Positions 10,092 through 19,712 of a stretch of 36,599 bases of DNA are shown here, piece after piece (positions within the stretch are counted from its first letter, which is position 1; every line of letters starts with the position of its first letter). A model generated the notes under the pieces. That model did no database searches and was not told the DNA's origin. It saw nothing but the letters and a program-made list of their open reading frames with translations. A program made the position numbers and the translations under genes. This stretch comes from Chara braunii (lineage: Eukaryota; Streptophyta; Charophyceae; Charales; Characeae). The stretch covers positions 284,650 to 321,248 of the forward strand of contig BFEA01000584.1 of assembly GCA_003427395.1 (NCBI GenBank). The letters run 5' to 3'.

Positions 10092-10262
10092 AAGCCCGCT
10101 CACGATCTGACCTTGTGAGCTGAAAACGATGAAACGTTTGGCGTCCCATCCATGAAGAAAAAACTTTGGCAAATCTGCAGTGGATCCTCGTCTACTTCGG
10201 GGAAATTCCCCCAAGTAAGTCGGTGGAGCACAAGCCAAAGAATATGCCTTTGGGCCTCCCTC
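9933..10262. other. Non-coding, with a 31-base T run
   Basis: A T run occupies 10059-10089. The minus-strand frames here read it as poly-Lys and are not credible genes. Nothing else is recognised. Confidence 0.5.
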
Positions 10263-10366
10263 CGCTACTCTCTATATTCACAAAAGCCAAAAAGATATGG
10301 TGGTGCATCTTTCCGTGTTCTAGGGGAAGATTCGTTCTCATTTTGCACAATTGGTGAGTAGTGGCC
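10263..10366 (+). mobile_element. MITE-like repeat family R, copy 1
   Basis: The centre reads ATGGTGGTGCATCTTTCCG, then GTTCTAG, an AGATTCGTTCTCATTTTGCAC segment and a GGTGAGTAGTG end. The same word order recurs at 10505-10612, 24045-24115 and 33414-33500, and in a palindromic form at 11209-11325. The left edge (CTACTC..) resembles the complement of the right edge, as in a short inverted-repeat element. Confidence 0.6.
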
Positions 10367-10504
10367 CTTTCTGTCCCAACCTGGCAAATAAGTTGCTGCA
10401 GCACATGTTGGAAGAGACAAAAGGAATCATTGGGGGGGTTGGCCCAGCCTTGGTGCTTGTCACTGCTGTCTGGTCCATGTTGCCCTCGATACTTAGGGCC
10501 TCGC

Positions 10505-10612
10505 CACACAGGCTTTCCAAACGGGAAAATGACAAAAATGTGGCGGGTGCATCTGGCCATGTTCTAGCGACAAGTTCATATTCATTTTGCACATTTAGAG
10601 ACTGGTGCAGCG
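10505..10612 (+). mobile_element. MITE-like repeat family R, copy 2
   Basis: It contains ATGTGGCGGGTGCATCTGG, CATGTTCTAGCGA and TTCATATTCATTTTGCACA in the same order as copy 1. It lies in the same orientation about 240 bp downstream, so copies 1 and 2 may be one local duplication. Confidence 0.6.
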
Positions 10613-11116
10613 ATGCCCTTACTGGTAGGGTGATGGACCTGAGTGCAGATCACGCCGAGGAAGGATAGTAGGGAAAGGGGGTGCACTGGGAGTATCAACG
10701 TCGGGATGGGTAGGGTAGGTGGCCTATCCTGTCAGGACAACCATTGGCTGCCGCTGCCAGCAATCACCGCAGGTCTGGTCCTTGGCCTCTACAACACCCC
10801 AGGCTTCAGGGGGAAAAAAAGAAAAAAAAANAAGGAATCATTCAGTACCTTTTTTATTTTATTTTATTTTATTTAGCTTCCGATTTCCAAATTATTGAAC
10901 CTTTTCTGTCAATTACTGTATGTCATACTGAGCAGTACTCCCTTTCTTCTTTTTTCTTTTTTGTTTTTCTTGGGAGGGGAGGGAGCCTTTGCGATGATGA
11001 GTTGGAGGAGGAAGGAGAAGCAGAAGAAAAAGAAAAAGAGCAAAAGAAAAAGAAAAAGAAGAAGAAGGAAGATGAGGGATATTTTGAACTGAAACAAAGA
11101 GGAGTGTTTTGAGCGG
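10613..11116. other. Non-coding with one ambiguous base and low-complexity tracts
   Basis: The base at 10831 is N inside an A-rich run. An (ATTTT)n tract covers about 10850-10875. A T-rich stretch near 10940-10970 is followed by a purine-rich stretch to 11075. The frames here are low-complexity artefacts. Confidence 0.6.
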
Positions 11117-11140
11117 AAAAAAAAAAAAAAAAAAAAAAAA

Positions 11141-11199
<59 letters not shown>
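11117..11199. repeat. A24 run followed by a (GAT)n microsatellite
   Basis: A run of A at 11117-11140 is followed by about 19 perfect GAT units at 11141-11199. An A run joined directly to a trinucleotide array is typical of a microsatellite grown from a retroposon tail. Confidence 0.95.
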
Positions 11200-11200
<1 letters not shown>

Positions 11201-11208
11201 GGGCAGAG

Positions 11209-11325
11209 GACCTCACACTTCTCAGGGAATGTGCAAATCAGAGCATGTATCTTCCCATATGCCGTGGACGGATGCACCCACAGTCGCATTTGCGTTTTCC
11301 GCATTTGATGAGTGGTGTGACAAGG
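11209..11325 (-). mobile_element. Family R, copy 3 (palindromic form)
   Basis: Read on the minus strand it gives GGGTGCATCCGTCC, GGGAAGATACATGC and TTTGCACATTCC, matching the order of family R. Read on the plus strand the right half (TTTTCCGCATTTGATGAGTGGTG) also resembles the right end of copy 1. Both arms are therefore present, which suggests R is an inverted-repeat element. Confidence 0.5.
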
Positions 11326-11370
11326 CCCAAACTCACAGTAGGGGGTTTGCTCCACCTCTCTCAATTCCAT

Positions 11371-11372
<2 letters not shown>

Positions 11373-11404
<32 letters not shown>

Positions 11405-11540
11405 TAAGAAATTTGAGAGTCTGACAGTGTGTACAGGGCCAAGGTCCCACTTGCGCAAATTAGGAGATTTCCACCGTTGATCTTTGCTATCTACGGTCAG
11501 TATCTCTTCTTTCATGCAAGTGGGCCCGAGCCCCAGAATT
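11373..11540. mobile_element. A-run plus short FB1-like inverted repeat
   Basis: An A run (11373-11401) precedes a short element with left end AAGGTCCCACTTGCGCAAA near 11440 and right end TTCATGCAAGTGGGCCC near 11512-11528. These ends are reverse complements with few mismatches and resemble the FB1 termini (GGTCCCACTAGCAAA). Confidence 0.5.
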
Positions 11541-11615
11541 GTCAGGGGCCTGAAAACTTGGAAAAAACCCAATTTCGCTCACCACTCACGACAGGTCGCT
11601 CTCAAACGCTCGACT

Positions 11616-11618
<3 letters not shown>

Positions 11619-11657
<39 letters not shown>
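11619..11657. repeat. T39 homopolymer
   Basis: An uninterrupted T run of about 39 bases. Its length in the assembly may be unreliable. Confidence 0.95.
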
Positions 11658-11658
<1 letters not shown>

Positions 11659-11882
11659 AAACACCTGACACCGTCCGTCGACCCGAGAGGTGGTAAGAGC
11701 GCCTCATTGGTCGAGAGCGGGCCGTAGATGGCTCCTTTCTATTTGTGAGGAGCAGCAGCATATATAAAAAAAGAAAAAAAAAAAAGGAGGAGCAGCGGCA
11801 TGTGCTGGAAAAGGGGTCCCGGGTCCCTTACATGGTCCAGAAACCATTGTCTTGCAGGACAGCATCGATTGCTCTGGAGCGT

Positions 11883-12036
11883 GGTGCCACTAGCAATGGG
11901 GATTGGATTAAGATCCTGAATCTGGGCGTGTTTTACGCAGAGATGCAGAAAAGGAGTTCGATCTCGATTTTCTGCACTTGTCCACAAACGCAGCCAGATT
12001 CGGACGTTCAATCCAATCCTCTTTGCTAGTGGGACC
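11883..12036. mobile_element. Foldback MITE-like element, family FB1, copy b
   Basis: It starts GGTGCCACTAGCAATGGGGA and ends ATCCTCTTTGCTAGTGGGACC. The two halves pair over nearly their full ~75 bases, for example GAATCTGG with CCAGATTC, and TGCAGAAAA..GAGTTCGATC with its complement at the centre. The whole element could fold into one long hairpin. It resembles copy a at 9249 in ends, length and centre. It has no coding frame. Confidence 0.8.
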
Positions 12037-12124
12037 TGGCCCCTGGGGATCAGAGTTATCAAACTCTTTGTTTTTTTTTAACCACCACTACCTTTCTCAG
12101 TGTTAGGAAAAATGGGAAACTACC

Positions 12125-12195
12125 AACAGGCCTAGCTCAGTTGGTACACCCACGGGACTGGTTCCCCCCAAGAATATAAAGGGGTTTGAAATTTC
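12125..12195 (+). pseudogene. tRNA-like head (degenerate tRNA or SINE head)
   Basis: An A-box-like TAGCTCAGTTGG lies at 12133-12144 and a weak B-box-like GGTTTGAAATTT near 12183-12194. The spacing of about 50 bases is typical of a tRNA promoter. The D stem does not close (CACCC follows where GAGC is expected), so it is not a functional tRNA. A very similar head lies at 15865. Confidence 0.45.
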
Positions 12196-12604
12196 AATAT
12201 GAAGGGGGGGGAGGATGCAGACCCGCTACGACGTGGCTCGTTCGATAGTGCTTCAATCAGGGTTGGGGAGGGAGGTGAGAACCTGCTTAGCCCTGATGGC
12301 TGTAACCGCTGTCCGGTCAAAGGTCACTAGAATGCCAGTGGGTTATGATCCTGAGTATACTCAGGGAGGACCTTGGGAGTAGGGATGCGGCGGGGATAGT
12401 GATGATGAGTAAGGGTCGGAGGGTGTCTCATAGGGGAGCGGTTAGGCAATACATCGGGATGATCAAATGGTCATGGTGAGGTGCTGACGGGCCTGTCATA
12501 TGCCTAGTATCAAGCCTCTGCAACAACCTGGACTTAAAAAATAGGGCGGGGGGAATATATAAAAAAAAAAAAGGGGGGAAACCGCGCGGGAGTCACAAAA
12601 AAAT
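12196..12604. other. Unassigned, no gene seen
   Basis: G-rich sequence with short frames only. It could be the body of a SINE behind the tRNA-like head, but the second head at 15865 is not followed by similar sequence, so this is not supported. Confidence 0.5.
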
Positions 12605-12742
12605 GAGTATAATTGGACTACGGGCCAAGATACAGTTTCGAATTGCAGTTCGGGCAATGTATGCAACCCAGCTTTCTGGCCAGGTAGGGTGCCGGAAGTG
12701 CGATTGCAAATTGTATCTTGCCCCCTAGAGCAATTATAACTC
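12605..12742. mobile_element. Short MITE with ~40-bp terminal inverted repeats
   Basis: The left end GAGTATAATTGGACTACGGG continues into CCAAGATACAGTTT. The right end reads, as its complement, GAGTTATAATTG then GGCAAGATACAATTT. The arms agree at most positions over about 40 bases, with a ~50-base interior. An A run outside the left end and a T run outside the right end extend the symmetry. Confidence 0.75.
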
Positions 12743-12801
12743 TTTTTTTTTTGTGCCTCTACTGAAGTTACCCCTAAAAATAGTATAAAAAAAAAAAATC
12801 A

Positions 12802-13045
12802 AGATTCTGTGTCCAACTGGTTTCATGTCCATAGCTTTGTCGCTGATGAATGCCTCACTGCAACTCCCTCATTGAGGGCATAGTCTCACACGTACTCCAG
12901 ATTCTGAATCCAACCGCTTTCACATCCAGCTGCATTGTTGCTTTTTTTTTTTGTCGGCTGTTCACTTCTTATAGCATCTGCATCACGCCACTGTAATGAC
13001 ATTCTGTGTGGGCATACTCTCACACGCACTCCGGATTCTGCATCA
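12802..13045. repeat. Imperfect tandem duplication, ~100-130-bp unit
   Basis: AGATTCTGTGTCCAACTGG..CTCACACGTACTCC (12802-12897) is followed by AGATTCTGAATCCAACCGC..CTCACACGCACTCC (12899-13031). A third start, GGATTCTGCATC, follows. The second unit is longer because of a T run near 12941-12952. Confidence 0.75.
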
Positions 13046-13332
13046 TGATCATAAGCCAACGAGGGTGGGAGCTGGGGTAGGTTGTGCTTCCCTGTCGCCA
13101 AGCATATTGGGGGCGTGAGGCCGGGTAGGCCTGGTAGTCTGATCAGAACAGCTATAATTGGTTTCAGTCAGGCAGACAGTGTCACTTAAAATGAGGGTGC
13201 TTGGCTGGCGAAGAGCGAAGGGTTTGAAGTCTGTTAATGAATCTCATAGCAATCATCTGTAATCATGGATTACTTCATGCTTTTATAGAAACTGGATCCA
13301 GGATTTCAGTGGCAGTAGAGGCTTATCGATTG

Positions 13333-13362
13333 TGACGGACCCGCCGGGATGGCGGTCCGTCA
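13333..13362. repeat. Strong GC-rich hairpin
   Basis: TGACGGACCCGCC and GGCGGTCCGTCA are reverse complements apart from one extra C in the left arm, separated by a short GGGAT loop. Confidence 0.9.
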
Positions 13363-13514
13363 AGATCAAGACGAAGGGATGAGGATGAGGGATATGGAGC
13401 TGGAGCTGAAAGGGACAGCGCAGCTCCAATGCAAACTCAACACGTACATACTTCAAATTGTGCAAGTGAAGAATGAGCCTGAAACAGACTGCAGCTGGGG
13501 TATACCCCCAGCGG

Positions 13515-13626
13515 ACTGACTGGACTGGAATGGACTGGCCTGGTACCGGCAGTGGTACCGGGCAGGACTGGACTGGACTGAATGAGCACATGGCCTGTGG
13601 GGTCCGGCCAGGCCTGGTCCCACAGG
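13515..13626. repeat. CTGGA-rich minisatellite ending in a hairpin
   Basis: Repeated CTGGACTGGA-type words span 13519-13580, with GGTACCGG occurring twice. They are followed by CCTGTGGG (13594-13601) and its complement CCCACAGG (13619-13626). Confidence 0.8.
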
Positions 13627-14466
13627 CTGAAAGGTAAAATAACCAGATAGCCCTAGCTCTAGGCCACGGCAGATAGAGGCACATTGCACGATCCTCGAAC
13701 CTGTAGTGGATCACGAGAGTCATAAACACACTTCCGCAAAAGCAAACTCTGCAACAATAAACCTGAGAAATCTAGGATGCGGAGCAAGCTCCATGCAGAC
13801 TCCATGTGATGCAGCCTAAGCTACATAACGTCATAGCAAAAGCACATGTCTGATATACACATCCTAGCTGACAACAGGAAATTAAATGCAGCAAGGTAAA
13901 ATTCTGAAGTCCTGGAGGCAATTGCCTCCAGTGCTGAAGGGAAAGATAGCAATATGTCGCAAGGTAATGTTGTCTCACTGAACCACTAAGAGTGTGATGG
14001 TCTCAGAGGTGGTGAATGCAACCTAAGAATAGAAACTCCTAAGGGCAATCACACACGAAGATGGGATAGGTCATCAGGCTCAGGGCGAGGGAATGAAAGG
14101 GAGACAAAACCAATGACCCTAATGGATATACCATCAAGGCGGGTAATGCTCAACAAAAGGGTGACACCATGCAGGGTCGACCATGAAAGGGGAGTCTAGG
14201 ATAGGGTGGAGATATGCCTAGTTGCAAGCATGCAATGGCCGACACCAGGGTGATGAGGGTAGTGGGTGAGGGAAACATGCACACAACTCACCGGATAGGG
14301 AGGAAGCCAGATCTGGGAGCAGGGAACCCAAGATAACGCTACGGTCCCAATGCCTATGTCATACCAAGGGAGCGTCCAACTCGGGGGAAACCAGTTACGT
14401 GAGAACCACTATGTCACACATAAAAAGGAATGCACAAAATACGGTGGTGGCATGAAGTTATCACGT

Positions 14467-15045
14467 TCAAAGTAGCTGAAGTTGATAGAGTAGATCAAAT
14501 CGAGAAGGTGGTTCAAATCGTCGAGGTGGTCGATGATGTCGATGAAATAGGAGTCGAGTCGATGTCGAAGCAGAGCCGCAAAACGCAGACATCTTGAAGA
14601 GTTGATGATGGAGTACATGATAGTGTGAGTCGGTAATAGGAGATAGGTAAGTGATGAGAGTATCAGTCTTCAAGACGTCGGCGAGTGCGTTGTTGACACG
14701 CAGAGGCGTCCGTTTACTGATAAAAAACGGCCTAAGAGGGAGCGGGTTCGTCCTCAGTAATCTTCTCTCCCAGAGGGAAAGAAGAGGAATGTCAGTCGAC
14801 TGAGTAAGAGGAGATGTCTCAGCATGACTAGCACGATCATATGCACGCACCAACATTCGACCGTGCTCCAAGTGTGCGAGGGGCTCCCAACTAGCCTCCT
14901 CAGTAGGATAGTTCTTTTGACGCACCAAGTACTTGATGCGTGGAGGGGTATCGTCGGTAACTGGACGAGATACGATGTCAGAAACGATGAACTCCTCTTG
15001 ACCGTCCACCATGATCGGTGGAAAACGTTGTCGGCGTGAAAACCC
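14467..15045 (-). pseudogene. Ty3/gypsy chromovirus 3' remnant with chromodomain
   Basis: The open frame runs from after a TAA at 15046-15048 to a stop at 14467. It encodes RFPPIMVDGQEEF, then a chromodomain core with KYLVRQKNYPTEEASWEPLAHL. This matches the consensus of integrase C-terminal chromodomains in plant Ty3/gypsy chromoviruses (PP-x-x-DG-x-EE, YLV-W-K-GY, SWEP-x-HL). One aromatic-cage position, normally Trp in VRWKGY, is Gln here. After about residue 60 the frame is Ser/Leu/Arg-rich with no domain. No integrase core, RT or gag is visible beyond 15046, so this is only the 3' end of a decayed element. Confidence 0.7.
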
Positions 15046-15210
15046 TTACAAAGGTATTCATGTGAATATTTGCACTTTGCACAAGTTGCAGCTGAGATGG
15101 TATAAGAGGTGGGTATTTACGTAAGTATAGCACAGCCCGCGGTCGACTCTCTGTAGTCGGACGACGGGTGCGAGCGAAATGAGATTGGAGAGTGTGTGGA
15201 TGCGCGAGTT

Positions 15211-15453
15211 TAAGGCACGGACTATTTTTTGTAACGTACTAACGGTTAGAATTCCTTATTAAAAAACTATAATTTTAATTAAAATTCGGGATTAAAATTT
15301 TAATTATAACATTGGTCATGTGTAGGAAAGGGGGCACGAACGATTTTTTATAACCTACTAATGGTTATAATTCCTAATTAAAAAGTTCTAATTTTGGTTA
15401 AAATCTAGGATTAAAATTTTAATTATAACATTGGTCATGTGTAGAAAAGGGTC
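15211..15453. repeat. AT-rich tandem duplication, ~119-bp unit, two copies
   Basis: ATTGGTCATGTGTAG occurs at 15311 and 15430, 119 bases apart. The preceding GGATTAAAATTTTAATTATAAC and the CTAATTAAAA/GGTTA words also recur with the same offset. Each unit contains self-complementary AAAATTTTAATT blocks. Confidence 0.85.
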
Positions 15454-15844
15454 GTAGGTAGTACCGGGTGCCCGCACGACAAAGTTTTAGCCTTGGTGGT
15501 TGGCAGCCCGGCCGATAGGCTAAGGTGTGGCCTTCGAGTATTTTGGTGGGGCTGTGCAGTAGGCGAAACCCATTTATACGGGATTCCGCTAGCGGTAACA
15601 CCAACCTTGGATATAGTACTATTGGTTACAGTGCTGGATTTCTATGCAGCAGGTTCAGGGATCGACGCCAACACACGATGACGGAGGAACATCGAAGCAG
15701 TTTGAAGGAGTTGAGGGGTTGAGGGTTTGGCGGGGTTATCCTCCTCAATTTTGTTGTCGACCATGGCAGCGGACTTGTCTTAAAGGACGAAGAGGTGTGG
15801 ACGGACCCCCTCCCTCTCAGTAGAACCCAGCGCAGAAACCAGGA
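15454..15844. other. Unassigned, no gene seen
   Basis: Only short frames on both strands and no recognisable repeat. Confidence 0.5.
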
Positions 15845-15864
15845 CTGGGCGTAGGACCAACGAG

Positions 15865-15925
15865 CCTAAGCTCAGTTGGTACACCCCTGAATTGTGGATG
15901 GACGGACCTAATTTCAAATCCAGAT
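15865..15925 (+). pseudogene. tRNA-like head, second copy
   Basis: GCCTAAGCTCAGTTGGTACA near 15864-15883 matches the head at 12130-12148 with one extra A. A B-box-like TAATTTCAAATCC lies at 15909-15921. No proper cloverleaf forms. The two heads may come from one tRNA-derived SINE family, or be two decayed copies of one tRNA. Confidence 0.45.
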
Positions 15926-16018
15926 GATAGGAGCCTGGTGAGTAAAATCGACTATTTTTTATTTGCTTTGGGCTAGTAAACTCAAAGAGGATATCCGGAA
16001 GGCTATCGCCCGGTGGTG

Positions 16019-16120
16019 GTTCTTCAAGACATCCGTTAAAATTGGGATGATATAAAAAAGATTAGCATAGCCCCTGCATAAGGATGAAGAGTATAAAATG
16101 AAGAAAGGGTTAGGTTAGTT
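16019..16120 (+). pseudogene. U6 snRNA pseudogene (plant-type 5' end)
   Basis: The segment contains GACATCCGTTAAAATTGG followed by AAGATTAGCATAGCCCCTGC and AAGGATGA, in the order and spacing of U6 snRNA over about 102 bases. The 5' part matches the plant-type U6 (GACATCCG-TAAAATTGG) and not the animal type. The central ACAGAGA box reads ATAAAAA, so the essential 5'-splice-site-binding element is lost. There is no upstream TATA or USE at the expected distance, and only a weak T stretch downstream. It is a decayed, probably retroposed copy. Confidence 0.85.
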
Positions 16121-16679
16121 CGGTTTTGTGTTTGCCTCATTTCTATCGAGATTGCGCTCTACTGTTGGTAACATGACTATGGCCCAACAATAGGATTTTC
16201 TCTCTCATTCAAACAAAGGGGATTGGACCTAACGACAGCAGGTGGCAAGGTTCACTCCCAAATTTCAAACTTGTGGAGCGCTTTGAATTTTCGCACTGTC
16301 ATCCAAGGACGACGCAGGGTGGAGATGCTTTGAATTTTCGTGTCGTTATCCAAGAATGTCATGTTGTTGTAGTACATGTAAATGTTCGAAGAGACTGAGG
16401 TAATGAGAAACGGGCGGGTGCAGGTGGAGACTAATTAGGTATCGGGTGTGGGCACGTTATCTTGTTATCGCGGGTGTAAGTGGGTCAGGGTGAAAGTTTT
16501 TTACAGGTGACGGACAAGTTGGGTGTGTTGGAAATTTTTCAAAAAAACAATTGGGTGGTTTGTGTCACCTTGATTTTTTTTTTTTTTTTTTTTTTTTTTA
16601 AGGGCGGACCGTACTTTAAAAAATGTGGGCAGGTTGGGTGAAGTGACAATTAAAAAAACAAATGCTCATCTCTGGATGA
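16121..16679. other. Unassigned, with a ~26-base T run
   Basis: A T run lies at about 16574-16599. No gene is seen. This separates the U6 pseudogene from the 5' end of the plus-strand LINE remnant. Confidence 0.5.
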
Positions 16680-19290
16680 AGGTGATTACATAAATTATCC
16701 ATCCTACTCAAATAGGATTTATTTCAAGTAGGAACATACATGATAACATTCTTTTAATCAATGAATTTGTCAAGCTTTCGAGATAATTAAAAAATAATGC
16801 AGTATTCATCTTCATAGATTTTGAAAAGACATATGATCATGTGGATTGAATATTTTTTTATAAGTGTGAAAAGTTTGAACTTTGGGCCTATTTTCAAAGA
16901 TGGGTGCGAGTCCTTCATTCCAATGTCATGACAAGAGTTATGATAAATGACAACCTTACCCCTCTCATTTCTCTAGAGCGATCAGTGAGACAAGGAAATC
17001 CACCAGCTCCCTATCTCTTGTCATAATGATGGAAGCGCTAGCGGCTAACTTACTCTAAAATAGGGAAATAGAACGTATTCATTTCAGAGGAGGTCATCCC
17101 AATTTCTTTTTATTAGCTGATGATGTCTCCTTGATTGAAGATGCATCAAAGGAAAATATGAGAGCAATCAAATTATTGATGGCTAAATTTTGCATCCTAT
17201 TAGACATGAGGGTCAACAAAGAGACCAAAACGCAAGGTTGGTGGATTCACCACTAAGGGGTTAGATTGTCGAAGCGACCTCATATCAATTGGTTTCCTCC
17301 TCCATCCCCAATTAGGGTCCTAGGGATCTCCATATCGACAAAAAAATAACAAACTTTGCTAAAAGGAAGATCGCTAGTTATTAACAACGTTATACTTGCA
17401 ACTCTTTGGTACAAATCTGTTTCATGATCATGACATAAATCAGTTTTCCAAACCCTCCAAAAACAAGTGACATCCTATCTTTGGAGAAGGAATAATACAT
17501 TCAAGAACATGATCAACAGAATAGCATGACAAACGGTGATCCAACCTAAATCAAAGGTTGGTTTGGGTATCCTGAACCCAAACACACAGGCATTGCACGA
17601 AGAGGTTACTCGTCAACCCTTAACCACTGTGGTAGGAACAAGCATGGGTAAGGCTTGCACCCGAAGTCCCAGAAGGTACAAACCCTATGATATGGTTACA
17701 AAACCGTCACTGGTTCATTTTGTGAAAACGTTCACAAATGATAAAGAATGGGGTAAGTACAGATAGAATGGCATCAAAAGTGGATATAGATCATTTCTGA
17801 CCCAATCTACTTAAAACATGGCGTAAGTTACCGCTCCCAGGGAAATGTCCTACAAATAGATGGAAAGAGGTATGTCAACAACCCATTTTCAATAACAGAT
17901 GGATCAAGGATTCTCAAGGGCAATCTCTACATCGCTTGGACTCACCATAAAGGGGTTGGGTGAAGAGAGCGGTCCTCAGGGTAGGTGTCATTTTGTGCGT
18001 GAAGTCAAATGAATGGTGTGACCAAAAACAGATCCAACCTATTTTTTTTTACTGTAGACACTCGAAGGAGATACAAGACACTATAATTGACCCGATCCCT
18101 CTAGACTGGATAACAATCCTAAAAAAAAGCTCAAATCTCAAGGAAAGAATGGGTTGGCTTCCATGGTAATAATCAACAAGTATGTAATGTAGTGTTGATA
18201 AGAAGAAGAAGGGACTCTGCTCTCTTTTTTCTCTCTGGGACAAATCTTGAATAATATTCTAAAGACATCAAGGTCACAACAAACTAAATGGTTTATGAAG
18301 AATCATGTTTTTATAATAAGATTTCTTAAAGATTATGAATTTATGATAATTGGTTGACCTTCCCTGCTCGATAAAGAAATTGGATCTGTCAAGGGATCTA
18401 GCCACGTGGACACAGACCACATAGGGAGGCAAAAGACAATCATATACATGTTTCCTTCATACCTTAACGGTAAAATCTACGTATAGTTTGTAGAGACACA
18501 ATACAAATATAAAAGATAAAGTAGAATCTCGGTGGATGAAGTAACTAAATGTTAGTAAGAGCTTTATAGTAGTTTATACGTTCTATTCAAATGGTTCAGG
18601 AATATCAAAATCAAACCAGCTAAGGTAACCTACTTACAACGACAGATTGAACATCGTTGTTTACCAGCAAACAATTAACTTATTGACATGACACATATGG
18701 AGCAAAGGGGTTTGGCTTTCCCTTCGTGTGGTTCTGCTCATTAACATTTCCCTCTCAACACATTCCAAAAACTATTGAACGTATCTTCCTTCAATGTTCA
18801 CGAGCGGTTTGGTTGTGGAGATGGTGAGATAGGATTTGGAACCAAGTATCCACCTCTCAACCTTGATTTTACTCTTAATCTCTACAAGACGAGAAGGTGG
18901 GAAATTCGTTGCACATATGAGATGGAGAAGGCCAGTATGACCCATAATTTACAGACTCTACAAAATACCAAATTCAAACTAACATCATTGCGCAATGGAA
19001 TAAGGTAAAAAAAATTATTAAATATTTATTAACCAAAACAAAAATTCAACATCACATTAAACAGTTTTGTAGTAACTGACTACGGGGCACTCATAGAAGG
19101 AAACTGAGAGAAGTTAAATGGAAGGGAGAGGTGTGAAAGAATCAAGAGAACCCAGAAGAAGATCAAGATGAATTCTCAAGATATTACTGCTTGGTCTTTT
19201 ATGATTGGGCAATTATAGACCCTTCCATCCCATTGCGTCCCCTCTCTCATTTCCGAGACCCGTTCCCACCATCACCCTAGAGTCTGGTTC
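16680..19290 (+). mobile_element. Second LINE copy, heavily decayed, plus strand
   Basis: Translated fragments in shifting frames match the minus-strand LINE in order. RT motifs (IGFI, FIFIDFEK.YDHVD, RWVRVLHSN, LERSVRQGNPPAPYL, LLADDVSLI) lie within about 16710-17140. TKTQGWWIHH is near 17230. IQPKSKVGLGILNPN is at 17540-17580. RWKEVCQQPIFNNRWI is near 17860-17910. IPLDWITILKKSSNLK is at 18092-18140. RQIEHRCLPAN is near 18640-18675. RCTYEMEKA is near 18910-18940, and IDPSIPLRP is near 19216-19240. Many stops, frameshifts and deletions separate them. The 5' part and the endonuclease are absent, as in the first copy. It is clearly the older insertion. Confidence 0.85.
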
Positions 19291-19381
19291 CTTTGAGTTG
19301 ATATGGTTTAGAATATGTATTAAATCGCCAGTTCAACCATACTTGTACTCTCGAAATTCGTTTTACCAAGCCACCGATCGT

Positions 19382-19459
19382 CCGATACCGACCTTTGAAT
19401 ATTGAAACGTGGTATCGGTACCGGGGTTGAGGCTATTCGAAAAATTGGACCTGCGGTCC
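19382..19459. repeat. Two small inverted repeats
   Basis: CCGATACC (19382-19389) pairs with GGTATCGG (19411-19418). GGACC-tgc-GGTCC forms a second hairpin at about 19447-19459. They lie between the LINE remnant and the half FB1 copy. Confidence 0.6.
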
Positions 19460-19537
19460 AGAAAAAAAATCGTCATGTTTTTTTTTGTTTTTTTTTTTCC
19501 TGGGCTCTGTTTTTAGTGTTTTCCTCTTTGCTAAACG

Positions 19538-19580
19538 AGTACAGATTCAAATGCTTAATCCAATCCTTTTTGCTAGCGAG

Positions 19581-19583
<3 letters not shown>
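19538..19583 (+). mobile_element. Half copy of foldback family FB1
   Basis: The segment ends AATCCAATCCTTTTTGCTAGCGAGACC, matching the right end of FB1 copies a and b with few changes, and AGATTC..ATGCTTAATCC also aligns. The left arm is not found, so it is a solo arm ending in a CT microsatellite. Confidence 0.65.
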
Positions 19584-19655
<72 letters not shown>

Positions 19656-19678
19656 ACACACACACACACANNNNNNNN

Positions 19679-19707
<29 letters not shown>
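19584..19707. repeat. (CT)n, (CA)n, 8-N gap, A-run cluster
   Basis: A CT array (about 19584-19650) is followed by a CA array (about 19653-19670), eight N bases (19671-19678) and an A run (19679-19707). The gap size is arbitrary: reads from different simple repeats were scaffolded here, so true length and contiguity are unknown. Confidence 0.95.

Positions 19708-19712
<5 letters not shown>

Larger units (their letters stand above)
13046..14459. other. No gene; hairpins and a CTGGA minisatellite
   Basis: No coding sequence is recognised. A 148-codon minus frame at 13283-13729 overlaps a GC-rich minisatellite and shows no family motif. The stretch follows the 3' side of the chromodomain remnant and may hold its long terminal repeat, but I could not define one. 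Confidence 0.4.

Noticed and set aside
11109-11480. 123-codon frame with a poly-Met block
   Set aside because: It is the (GAT)n microsatellite and A run read in one frame.
13331-14418. TGTGAC (13331) and GTCACA (14413-14418) as ends of a ~1.09-kb LTR next to the chromodomain remnant
   Set aside because: No second LTR copy, no polypurine tract at the correct edge and no target duplication; six-base ends occur by chance.
16680-19290. The frames at 17536-17766, 17960-18169 and 18775-19008 as separate small genes
   Set aside because: Each aligns with consecutive parts of the LINE protein at 4836-8300 and lies between stops and frameshifts.
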